Shown: one piece after another, positions 27,340-34,782 of the stretch
Layout: each line of letters starts with the position of its first letter
Numbering within the stretch: position 1 is the first letter of the stretch
Origin: Paraburkholderia elongata
GTDB taxonomy: Bacteria; Pseudomonadota; Gammaproteobacteria; Burkholderiales; Burkholderiaceae
Reading direction: 5' to 3'
Assembly (NCBI RefSeq): GCF_013177735.1
Contig: NZ_WOEZ01000196.1
Location: forward strand, 1 to 64,000
Length of the DNA: 64,000 nucleotides
Notes under the pieces: generated by a model
What the model was told of the DNA's origin: nothing
Seen by the model: the letters and a program-made list of their open reading frames with translations, nothing else
The model's database searches: none
Translations under genes and position numbers: made by a program

Positions 27340-28065
27340 TTACCGCGTAGTCATCACGTCGGCGGCGCGCATCAGGCCGTGGGTACGGGCGTCGCCGGCG
27401 ACCACGAAGCGCTGCCACTGCGCCGTCCAGGTCAGCAGCCGGATCTCGCCGATGCGGCGAGCGGCCCACTGCGGCTGGGCCGGCGCCAGCAGTGCCAGGG
27501 TGGAAATCAGCACGATGGGCCGGTTGTCTGCGTTCAGATAGACGAATTCGCTGACGCGTTGGAACGGGCCAAGCGATAGGACCCTTTGATCCACGAGTCG
27601 CAAGCCGATCGCAGTGAGGCTGGGCGCGGACACGTCGGTTCGCGTCGGCGACGCAGCGGAATACTGTGCGGCGGCGGTTTCTGCCAACGCCATCACAGCG
27701 GCATTGTTGAGCGCCTGCCGGGACACCTGGGTGGCGGCGACCCAGCCGCTCGCGGCCGCCAGCGTCAGAACGAGCGCCGCGAGCGCATTCACCACCTTGC
27801 GCGGACGCCTCGCGGCCTTCAGCCGGCCGAGTGTGCCGCGCCATCCTTCCGCACGGTTCGAAACGGGTTCGTCCGTTGTCTGGAAGGCCTGTTGCATCCG
27901 CGCGTTCAGCCTGCCGTAGAACGCCACCCGGCGCGCCTCCGCCGGATCCTTGCCCAGATAGTCCTGCAGAAACGCGGCGCGTTCCGGCGTCAGCGTGCCA
28001 TCGGCATAGGCCTGAATGTCGGCTTCGGAAAGCGGCGAGTTGGAGGGGGCGTCGGTTGAGGTCAT
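27340..28065 (-). CDS. second anti-sigma-like membrane protein
   Basis: A 241-residue protein. The N-terminal helical part (EADIQAYADGTLTPERAAFL...) is visibly related to the sigma-binding domain of the coupled anti-sigma factor at 25854-26681. One membrane segment (VVNALAALVLTLAAASGWVAA) and a periplasmic part follow. It lies upstream of the sigma gene on the same strand with its own ECF-type promoter motif. It could be a second, differently triggered anti-sigma factor or a modulator of the same sigma; no separate sigma gene accompanies it. Confidence 0.75.
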   Translation of the reverse strand: MTSTDAPSNSPLSEADIQAYADGTLTPERAAFLQDYLGKDPAEARRVAFYGRLNARMQQAFQTTDEPVSNRAEGWRGTLGRLKAARRPRKVVNALAALVLTLAAASGWVAATQVSRQALNNAAVMALAETAAAQYSAASPTRTDVSAPSLTAIGLRLVDQRVLSLGPFQRVSEFVYLNADNRPIVLISTLALLAPAQPQWAARRIGEIRLLTWTAQWQRFVVAGDARTHGLMRAADVMTTR

Positions 28066-28103
28066 GGTGTCGGCGATCGTCGGATTTCAGCTATCGAATG
28101 GCG

Positions 28104-28129
28104 AACACGTGCAGGATGGCGTTTATTCC
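28104..28129 (-). promoter_or_regulatory. ECF promoter motif P2, upstream of second anti-sigma gene
   Basis: On the minus strand: GGAATAAA, 12 bp, CGTGTT. It lies about 40 bp before the start at 28065, a normal promoter distance. The spacer is one base longer than in the other three copies. Confidence 0.65.
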
Positions 28130-28256
28130 ATGCTCTTCCCGCGCTTTTTTCCATGTGGTCGCCACGCCGTCATGACACAACTGAACGACGAGTAAACCCA
28201 TTCTCACGCTGTTTTCTTCCGCGTTCGAGATATGTTTTTTCTGAAGTGAAAACGCA

Positions 28257-28282
28257 GGAATAAAAACCCGCAGAACGTGGTT
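28257..28282 (+). promoter_or_regulatory. ECF promoter motif P1, upstream of DUF4148
   Basis: On the plus strand: GGAATAAA, 11 bp, CGTGGTT. It ends about 40 bp before the DUF4148 start at 28324. It is back-to-back with P2 in the same intergenic region. Confidence 0.7.
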
Positions 28283-28323
28283 CTCCCTCATGCAAACCCG
28301 CACAAAACTCTCTGGAGTTCATC

Positions 28324-28593
28324 ATGAAGAAGATCGCTTTTGCCGCATTGTCCATCGTCGTTCTTGCCGCTTCGTCGAGTGCATTTGCAGAAGGCAAGAC
28401 ACGTGCTCAGGTGTACCAGGAATTGATCGAAGCCCAACAGAATGGCCTTGACTACGTCACCGATGCGTCGTATCCGGATGTGAGTCCAGTCTTCGCACAG
28501 CAGGTCCAGCACCACAAGGAAGCACTCGCCGCACAGGCGGCCGCCGCGGGCCACGTCGCGAGCGGCAACGCGGCGGCGGCTGGCGCCAATTGA
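28324..28593 (+). CDS. DUF4148 secreted protein (short)
   Basis: An 89-residue exported protein with a signal peptide ending at AFA (residue 22) and a minimal DUF4148 core (TRAQVYQELIEAQQNGLDYV...YPDVSPVFAQQVQHHKEAL in outline). The C-terminus is Ala/Gly-rich. Function unknown. It is preceded by ECF-type motif P1 and followed by a long hairpin, then by a further ECF-type motif before the catalase gene, so it probably belongs to the same stress regulon. GGAG is at a good distance from the ATG. Confidence 0.88.
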   Translation: MKKIAFAALSIVVLAASSSAFAEGKTRAQVYQELIEAQQNGLDYVTDASYPDVSPVFAQQVQHHKEALAAQAAAAGHVASGNAAAAGAN

Positions 28594-28599
28594 AGGGAT

Positions 28600-28640
28600 C
28601 GATATCCGGCGCGCGTCGAGAACGGACGCGCCGGATATCG
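28600..28640. repeat. 14-bp perfect stem hairpin after DUF4148
   Basis: Arms 28600-28613 and 28627-28640 are exactly complementary with a 13-nt loop. No T run follows, so it may act as an mRNA 3' stabiliser or an imperfect terminator between DUF4148 and the catalase promoter motif that begins 4 bp later. Confidence 0.75.
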
Positions 28641-28643
28641 AAC

Positions 28644-28669
28644 GGAATAGATCGCAGAATTGGGTGTTT
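28644..28669 (+). promoter_or_regulatory. ECF promoter motif P4, upstream of catalase-like gene
   Basis: On the plus strand: GGAATAGA, 11 bp, GGTGTTT, one base away from consensus in each box. It ends about 40 bp before the GTG start at 28708. Confidence 0.6.
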
Positions 28670-28707
28670 GCCGATGAGTGCATCTTTCCGAGCGTCAAGG
28701 AGTCGTC

Positions 28708-29799
28708 GTGACAAAACCATCCGTTCCCAACTCTGAACCCCTATGCGTGCCATGCCGGCTCGCCGCGATCGGCGCGGTCGTTGCAGTCCTTGCCGGCGGC
28801 TTTGCCTATACGGCGGGCTGGCTGACACCCGCGCGGCTCACTGCGCCACGTTTCATCAATACGTTCGAAGCGGTGGCCGGCCAGCCGCATCCCGGCTACC
28901 GCCGCAACCATGCAAAGGGCCTGTGCGTGGAGGGCTATTTCGACAGTAACGGCGACGGCGCGGTGCTGTCGCGCGCCGCGGTGTTCGCCGCCGGCCGCAC
29001 GCCGGTCACGGGCCGTTTTGCGGTGCCGGGTGGTAACCCGTCCGCGCCCGACACGAACTCGCCGGTGCGCAGCATGGCTTTGCTGTTCCAGTTGCAGAAC
29101 GGCGAGCAGTGGCGTACGGGAATGAATTCGACACCTGTATTCGCGGTTCATACGCCCGAGCAGTTCTATCAGCAACTGGTTGCGGCGAAACCCGATGCCG
29201 CGACTGGCAAGCCGGACCCCGCCAATCTGAAGGCGTTTTACGACACGAATCCGGAAACCAAACCGTTTCAGGCGTGGGTGAAAGCGCATCCGCCTTCATC
29301 GAGTCTGGCCAATGCCACGTACTACAGCATCAATGCATTCCGGTTTACCGACGGTGCGGGTAGTACTCGCGCCGTGCGTTGGGCGATGGTGCCTGAAACG
29401 CCGTATGCGCCGATCTCCGATGCGCAAAAAGCCGAGAAAAATTTCTTCGAGGCCGACCTCGATCAGCGTCTGCGAAGCGGACCACTGCGCTGGCATTTGA
29501 TCCTGACGGTCGCGCAGCCCGGCGATCCCGTCGACGACGCGACGATGCAATGGCCCGACGATCGTCAGCATATCGATGCCGGCACGCTGGTGATCGATCG
29601 TTCGACGTCGCAGGAAGACGGTACGTGCCGCGACGTCAATTTCGATCCGACCGTCTTGCCGGCAGGCATCCGGCCTTCGAACGATCCGTTGCTCGCGGCG
29701 CGCTCGGCTGCTTACGCGCTGTCGTACAAACGTCGCACGCTCGAAGAAACGCTGCATCCCGCGATCCACCAAACGCAGACAAACAGAGGCCAGTCATGA
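28708..29799 (+). CDS. catalase-related peroxidase (SrpA-like)
   Basis: A 363-residue heme protein of the small catalase-like family. An N-terminal hydrophobic segment (AAIGAVVAVLAGGFAYTAGWL) makes it membrane-anchored or exported. The distal-side segment RRNHAKGLCVEG carries the expected His, and the proximal region DPLLAARSAAYALSYKRR carries the Tyr heme ligand. These enzymes act as organic-peroxide peroxidases. The start is GTG at 28708, with AAGGAG just before it; an ATG ten codons earlier lacks such a site. The stop overlaps the next start as ATGA, linking it to cytochrome b561. Confidence 0.9.
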   Translation: MTKPSVPNSEPLCVPCRLAAIGAVVAVLAGGFAYTAGWLTPARLTAPRFINTFEAVAGQPHPGYRRNHAKGLCVEGYFDSNGDGAVLSRAAVFAAGRTPVTGRFAVPGGNPSAPDTNSPVRSMALLFQLQNGEQWRTGMNSTPVFAVHTPEQFYQQLVAAKPDAATGKPDPANLKAFYDTNPETKPFQAWVKAHPPSSSLANATYYSINAFRFTDGAGSTRAVRWAMVPETPYAPISDAQKAEKNFFEADLDQRLRSGPLRWHLILTVAQPGDPVDDATMQWPDDRQHIDAGTLVIDRSTSQEDGTCRDVNFDPTVLPAGIRPSNDPLLAARSAAYALSYKRRTLEETLHPAIHQTQTNRGQS

Positions 29800-30335
29800 A
29801 GCAGACGCACACCCATTTCAGTCCGCTCGCGCGCGCCCTGCATTGGGCGATGGCGCCGCTGGTCGTCGCGATGCTGTTCGTCGGGGTGGGGATGGTTGCG
29901 ACGGTGTCGCATGCGCATAACACGTTGATCGCGATTCACAAGCCGCTCGGCATTGCGCTGCTGCTATTGGTGATACTGCGCGCGAGCGTGCGTATCCGGC
30001 GCGGCAGTCCGCCGTTGCCGGCGGACATGCCAGCACCGCAGCGCATCGCCGCCGGGCTGTCGCATCTCGTGCTCTATGCGCTGATGGCGGCGATGCCGTT
30101 GATCGGCTGGGCGATGTTATCCGCAGCGGGATATCCGGTCACGCTATATGGTCCGCTGCATTTGCCGCCGATCGCGCCGCATAACGTCGAACTGTTCGCG
30201 GTACTGCGCGCACTGCATACATGGCTCGCATTTGCACTGTTCGCCACGGTGCTATTGCATCTCGCGGCGGCGCTGTTTCATGGTTTGATCCGCCGCGATG
30301 AGGTGTTTTCGAGTATGGCGCGCGGCGGGCGTTAA
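29796..30335 (+). CDS. cytochrome b561
   Basis: A 179-residue inner-membrane b-type cytochrome with four hydrophobic segments. The heme-ligand His residues lie in RALHWAM, AIHKPLG, LSHLVLY and RALHTWLAF. It would carry electrons from the quinone pool, plausibly to the catalase-like peroxidase encoded in the overlapping upstream gene. Its last 4 bp overlap the convergent flavoprotein gene. Confidence 0.92.
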   Translation: MKQTHTHFSPLARALHWAMAPLVVAMLFVGVGMVATVSHAHNTLIAIHKPLGIALLLLVILRASVRIRRGSPPLPADMPAPQRIAAGLSHLVLYALMAAMPLIGWAMLSAAGYPVTLYGPLHLPPIAPHNVELFAVLRALHTWLAFALFATVLLHLAAALFHGLIRRDEVFSSMARGGR

Positions 30336-32836
30336 CTCTTCACACGTTCCGAACGCGGATCATAGGGCGCCTTCAGATGCACGGTTGCCGGCAGCAGATC
30401 GCCGGCGACATCGATCATGTATTGACCACCGTTCAGATACGCCGCATCGGCGACGCCGTCCGGATTGTTGATATAGCCCATCGCGACCGGACAGCCGAGC
30501 GTGTGCCCGTAAGCCGCTGAGGTCACGAAACCCACCGGCTTGCCATCGCGCAGAATGGCTTCGCCACCCCACAGCATGCGATCGGCAGCGCCGTCGGCGG
30601 TGAGCACCACCATACGGCGGCGCAGCGGTTGGGCGCGCAATTTCAGCAACGCATCGCGGCCGCGGAACGGGATGTCCTTGTCGAGCTTGCACGCGAACGA
30701 CAGGCCCGCTTCGAACGGATTCGTATCCGGCGTAAGTTCACGGCCCCACGCGCGATAGCCTTTCTCGATGCGCAAAGAGTCGATCGCATAGTAGCCCCCA
30801 TTGACGAGACCAAACGCCTTGCCCGCAGCGTGCAGCGTTTCGTAGACGCCTACCGCGAATTCCACCGGCACGTACAACTCCCAACCGAGTTCACCGACGT
30901 AGGTGAGACGCGTTGCGCGCACCGTCGCGTAGCCGAGATCGACCTCGCGGCTTTGGCCGAACGCAAACGCCTCATTGCTCCAGTCCGCCTTCGAAACGCT
31001 TTGCAGCAAGTCGCGTGAACGCGGGCCCATTACGGCGAGCACGGCGTATTGGCCGGTGACGTCGACCAGCGTGCAGTGTTTGTCGTGCGGAATCGCTTTT
31101 TCGATGGTGTCGAAATCGCGCGTGGTTTGCGCGGTGCCAGTCACGAGCAGGTATTGATCGTCGGCGAGGCGCGTCAGCGTGAAGTCCGATTCGTAAGTGC
31201 CGCGCTCGTTGAGCATGCCCGTATATACCGTGGTGCCTGGCGGCACGGCTACGTCGTTAGCGACGATGCCTTGCAGCACGCTTTCCGCATCGCGTCCTTT
31301 GATGAGAAATTTGGAGAACGACGTCATGTCGAATAGCGCGACGCCTTCACGACACGCGCGATGTTCGGCGCCGCTCCACGGCAGCCAGTTTTGCTGGCCG
31401 AACGCGTAATCGATCCGTGCTTCGGCTGGCGTCGGCGCGAAAAAGTTGGCCCGTTCCCAGCCCATCTTGCTGCCGAAAGAGGCGCCGTCGTCACGCAGCA
31501 GCGAATAGAGCGGCGAGCGGCGAAACGGCCGCGCGCTGTCGAGTTCGCGATTCGGCCACGGCATCGCGTAGTGCAGGCCAAGCGTTTCCTTGACGCGGTC
31601 GTGCAGCCACGTGTCGTTGCCGTTAAAGCGCGCGAAGCGGCGGATGTCGACCGGCCACAGGTCCATTGTGGGTTCGCCTGCGACGATCCATTCGGCGAGC
31701 GCCATGCCCGCACCGCCAGCCGATGCGATCCCCATCGAATTGAAACCTGCGCCGACGAAAAAGCGCCGCAACTCCGGCGCTTCGCCGAGCATGAAGTTGT
31801 TGTCCGGCGTGAACGATTCCGGGCCGTTGTAAAACTGCTTCACCTGCGCTGTTTCGAGCGCGGGAACGCGCTGCAGCGCATTTTCCATCAGGATTTCGAA
31901 CTGATCCCAGTCGTCAGGCAGCAGTTGGAATTCGAAATTATCCGGGATGCCGTTCATGCCCCACGGCTTCGCGTTCGGCTCGAAGCCGCCCATCACGAGG
32001 CCGCCGACTTCCTCCTTGAAATAGATGAAGCCGTCCGGATCGCGCATCACCGGCAGGTCCGGATGTACGCCGGCGATGCGTTCGGTGACGATGTAGTAGT
32101 GCTCGGCCGAGTGCAGCGGCACGGTCACGCCGCACAGGCGGCCGACCGCCTTGGCCCACTGGCCCGCGCAATTCACGACGATATCCGCGCCGATCGTGCC
32201 TTCTTCGCCGTCCTTGTTGCGCCACGCGAGGCCGCTGACTTCGCGTGCGCCGGTCGTGCCGTTTGCGCGGTCTTCGAGCGCAGTGCGCGTATGAATCGCC
32301 GTGACGCGGGTGTTCTCGACGATGCGCGCGCCGCGCGTGCGTGCGCCGCGGGCAAGGGCCTGGGTCAGATCGGTAGGATTCGCTTTGCCGTCGCCGGGCA
32401 GCCAGACGGCGCCGAGCAGGTCGTCGGTGCGCATCACCGGCCATAGTTCGCCGGCTTCCCGCGGGCTGATCACGTCGCACGCTACGCCGTAAGCGCGCGC
32501 GACGGCGGCGGTGCGCTTGAGTTGCGTCATCCGCTCGGCCGTGCGGGCCACCGAGAGCGAGCCGCATTGTTTCCAGCCAGTCGCAAGGCCGGTGTCGGCT
32601 TCGAGTTCGGCGTAGAGCGCGGTCGAGTAGCGGATCAGCTTGGTCATGCTTTCCTGCGCGCGCAGTTGGCCGACGAGGCCGGCCGCGTGCCAGGTCGTGC
32701 CGCACGACAGTTGACCCTGTTCGAGCAGAACCAGATCGGTCCAACCCAGTTTGGTGAGGTGATAGGCGACCGAGCAACCGATGATGCCACCGCCAATGAT
32801 GAGGACGCGGGCGTGGGCTGGGATGGATGTTGACAT
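30332..32836 (-). CDS. FAD-dependent dimethylglycine/sarcosine dehydrogenase-like protein
   Basis: An 834-residue flavoprotein. The N-terminal DAO domain has the Rossmann motif GGGIIG at about residues 15-20 and the GTTWHAAGL segment, whose His covalently holds FAD in dimethylglycine dehydrogenase. An FAO_M-type linker is followed by a C-terminal GcvT-like folate domain (from about residue 440, including RKD-free FACKLDKDIPFRGRDAL). The family oxidatively demethylates N-methylglycines, passing the C1 unit to tetrahydrofolate. No other C1 or glycine-betaine genes flank it. Cytosolic. Confidence 0.9.
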   Translation of the reverse strand: MSTSIPAHARVLIIGGGIIGCSVAYHLTKLGWTDLVLLEQGQLSCGTTWHAAGLVGQLRAQESMTKLIRYSTALYAELEADTGLATGWKQCGSLSVARTAERMTQLKRTAAVARAYGVACDVISPREAGELWPVMRTDDLLGAVWLPGDGKANPTDLTQALARGARTRGARIVENTRVTAIHTRTALEDRANGTTGAREVSGLAWRNKDGEEGTIGADIVVNCAGQWAKAVGRLCGVTVPLHSAEHYYIVTERIAGVHPDLPVMRDPDGFIYFKEEVGGLVMGGFEPNAKPWGMNGIPDNFEFQLLPDDWDQFEILMENALQRVPALETAQVKQFYNGPESFTPDNNFMLGEAPELRRFFVGAGFNSMGIASAGGAGMALAEWIVAGEPTMDLWPVDIRRFARFNGNDTWLHDRVKETLGLHYAMPWPNRELDSARPFRRSPLYSLLRDDGASFGSKMGWERANFFAPTPAEARIDYAFGQQNWLPWSGAEHRACREGVALFDMTSFSKFLIKGRDAESVLQGIVANDVAVPPGTTVYTGMLNERGTYESDFTLTRLADDQYLLVTGTAQTTRDFDTIEKAIPHDKHCTLVDVTGQYAVLAVMGPRSRDLLQSVSKADWSNEAFAFGQSREVDLGYATVRATRLTYVGELGWELYVPVEFAVGVYETLHAAGKAFGLVNGGYYAIDSLRIEKGYRAWGRELTPDTNPFEAGLSFACKLDKDIPFRGRDALLKLRAQPLRRRMVVLTADGAADRMLWGGEAILRDGKPVGFVTSAAYGHTLGCPVAMGYINNPDGVADAAYLNGGQYMIDVAGDLLPATVHLKAPYDPRSERVKS

Positions 32837-32968
32837 ATGTGGAAATGAGTTGAATTAATGCGCATAGATTGCAACAAAATTTGGCAAAAAGCAACGATCG
32901 ATTTGGCTGATCTGGGATCAAAGGAGGTCGCGGATGCGTCGGCAACAGATGGTCGCGCTACCTTTTTA

Positions 32969-32983
32969 TAACCAAGTAGGTTA
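32969..32983. promoter_or_regulatory. MqsA-type operator upstream of mqsRA
   Basis: TAACC-N5-GGTTA is an inverted repeat 20 bp before the mqsR start. It differs by one base from the E. coli MqsA recognition sequence AACCT-N3-AGGTT as I recall it. This supports autoregulation of the toxin-antitoxin pair. Confidence 0.75.
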
Positions 32984-33002
32984 ATATCGATTAGAGGCAA
33001 GA

Positions 33003-33299
33003 GTGGAAAAAAATACGCCTCACTGCAAATTGGCAGATGTCCAGGGTCTGGCGCGCGTAGGGAAGATCCGAATCACGAAATCGGCCGTGATTGGGGCTGC
33101 GGCACTCGGCTTCGGGCCTGCCGCAATTGTCGAAACGTTGATGTCGCTTGATCGGCGCGATTTCAGAAAAAGCATGACCACGTACGCGGATCATCGGGTC
33201 TGGCAGGACGTTTACTGCGCCGCGACTGAAGCAGGCATGGTCTATTTGAAATTGACGGTGGTCGATGACGTCCTCGTCGTGTCATTCAAGGAGTTGTGA
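33003..33299 (+). CDS. mqsR: mRNA interferase toxin MqsR
   Basis: A 98-residue RelE-fold ribonuclease that cleaves mRNA, in E. coli mainly at GCU. The match to E. coli MqsR is direct: opening MEKNTPH, then KSMTTYADHRVWQDVY, which retains the catalytic Lys and Gln, and VYLKLTVVDDVLVVSFKE with the Tyr. Translation starts at GTG 33003. Unusually for toxin-antitoxin pairs, the toxin comes first, as in other mqsRA loci. The antitoxin gene begins 2 bp after the stop. Confidence 0.95.
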   Translation: MEKNTPHCKLADVQGLARVGKIRITKSAVIGAAALGFGPAAIVETLMSLDRRDFRKSMTTYADHRVWQDVYCAATEAGMVYLKLTVVDDVLVVSFKEL

Positions 33300-33301
33300 G
33301 C

Positions 33302-33703
33302 ATGAAATGCCCGAACTGCGGAGCGGCCGAACTGGTGCGCGATACGCGCAATATGCGCTATGTCTACAAGGGGGAGACAGCCATCTTCGAGGCCGTCACT
33401 GGCGACTATTGCCCGGCATGCGAAGAGGCGGTGCTCGACATGGACGAGGCGACCCGCACGGGTCAAATGATGCTGGCCTTCAATAAAGAGGTGAATGCAT
33501 CGCAAGTGGATCCTGCATTCATTGCCGCGGTACGCAAGAAGCTTGATCTGGACCAGCGCGAGGCAGCGGAAATTTTCGGCGGCGGGGTGAACGCTTTTTC
33601 GCGGTACGAGAATGGCAAGACCAAGCCGCCGCTCGCGCTCATCAAACTGTTGAAGGTGCTGGATCGGCATCCGGAGTTGCTGGCGGAAGTGAGGGCCGGC
33701 TGA
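33302..33703 (+). CDS. mqsA: antitoxin MqsA
   Basis: A 133-residue antitoxin. The N-terminal zinc domain has Cys3, Cys6, Cys37 and Cys40, the same spacing as E. coli MqsA. The C-terminal Xre-type helix-turn-helix includes EAAEIFGGGVNAFSRYENG and binds the operator upstream of mqsR. It neutralises MqsR and represses the operon. The ATG at 33302 is taken as the start; a GTG two codons earlier is possible. AAGGAG at the end of mqsR is the likely ribosome binding site. Confidence 0.95.
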   Translation: MKCPNCGAAELVRDTRNMRYVYKGETAIFEAVTGDYCPACEEAVLDMDEATRTGQMMLAFNKEVNASQVDPAFIAAVRKKLDLDQREAAEIFGGGVNAFSRYENGKTKPPLALIKLLKVLDRHPELLAEVRAG

Positions 33704-33807
33704 GCTTTAGTGTGGTGTATGTGGATTTGTATTGGAATGCGTTGGGGTTTCTTGGCGAACCATGAGGTGTTTGCTAGACTGGGCGCCGTCATCCCGGTCT
33801 CCATCCT

Positions 33808-34587
33808 ATGTTCTCCACCCAACGCCAAGCCGAAATTCTGCGACTCGTCCGCGAGCAGCGCACCTGCACGATCACCGATCTCGCCGGCCGCTTCGAGGTT
33901 TCCGACGAGACCATCCGCCGCAATATCAAGCCGCTGATCGCCGATGGCCTGCTCATCAAGGTCCACGGCGGCATCATGCTGCCTGAGCGTCTCGACGAGC
34001 CGCCGTTCCAGCGGCGCATGGTGGCAAGCCGCGAGGGCAAGCAGGCGATTGGCGCGCGCATCGGCGAACTCGTGCGGGACGGCGACTCGCTGATTCTCGA
34101 GGGCGGCACGACCTGCCTGCATATCGCTCAGGCGCTCGCCGCGCGGTCGCGGCTCACGGTGGTGACCAATTCCATTGAAGTGGCGCGCGTGCTGGCGCCG
34201 CGCAACGGCAATCGGGTGTTCATCGCAGGGGGCGAACTGCGCGCTGACGACTCCGCCGCTTTCGGCGACAGCGTGCTGACTTTCCTGCGCCAGTTCCACG
34301 TGCGCTACGCGATCGTCTCCGTCACCGCAATCGACATGCATGGCCGTTTCATGGACGCGCTGCCCGCCGACGTGGCGTTTTCGCTCGCGGCCTTTGCGCA
34401 GGCCGAGCGCCGCGTGGTCGCGGCGGATCACGCGAAATTCGGTCATAGCGCGCTGGTACACGCTTTCGGCCCGGATGCGGTCGATCTGCTGGTGACCGAC
34501 GAGGCGCCGGCTCCCGCGCTAGCTCAGGTGTTTGCTGCGGCGGGGCTGGAAGTTAGTGTCGGGGCGTCCATCAGTTCCGCGCTCTAA
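33808..34587 (+). CDS. DeoR-family transcription regulator
   Basis: A 259-residue repressor. The N-terminal DeoR helix-turn-helix (QRQAEILRLVREQRTCTITDLAGRFEVSDETIRRNI in outline) is followed by a sugar-phosphate-binding DeoRC domain with LEGGTTCLHIAQAL and VVTNSIEVA. Such proteins sense phosphorylated sugars or polyols. No sugar-metabolism gene is adjacent, so the target is not evident. Confidence 0.9.
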   Translation: MFSTQRQAEILRLVREQRTCTITDLAGRFEVSDETIRRNIKPLIADGLLIKVHGGIMLPERLDEPPFQRRMVASREGKQAIGARIGELVRDGDSLILEGGTTCLHIAQALAARSRLTVVTNSIEVARVLAPRNGNRVFIAGGELRADDSAAFGDSVLTFLRQFHVRYAIVSVTAIDMHGRFMDALPADVAFSLAAFAQAERRVVAADHAKFGHSALVHAFGPDAVDLLVTDEAPAPALAQVFAAAGLEVSVGASISSAL

Positions 34588-34782
34588 GCCAAGCCATCCG
34601 TCCCTTACGCCGCCTTCAAAGCCGCCTCCACAGCCCATTGCGTCCAACGCGTAAAATGGCGGGTTACCACGGGCGATCTATGCGGAACCGAAACTGCAAG
34701 GGCAGTCGCCATCCGTCGCCTGCCGCGCCGATTCTGCGTCCGCGCGCAGTCGCCCCGCCGGCTTGAAAAGGAATGGACCCTG

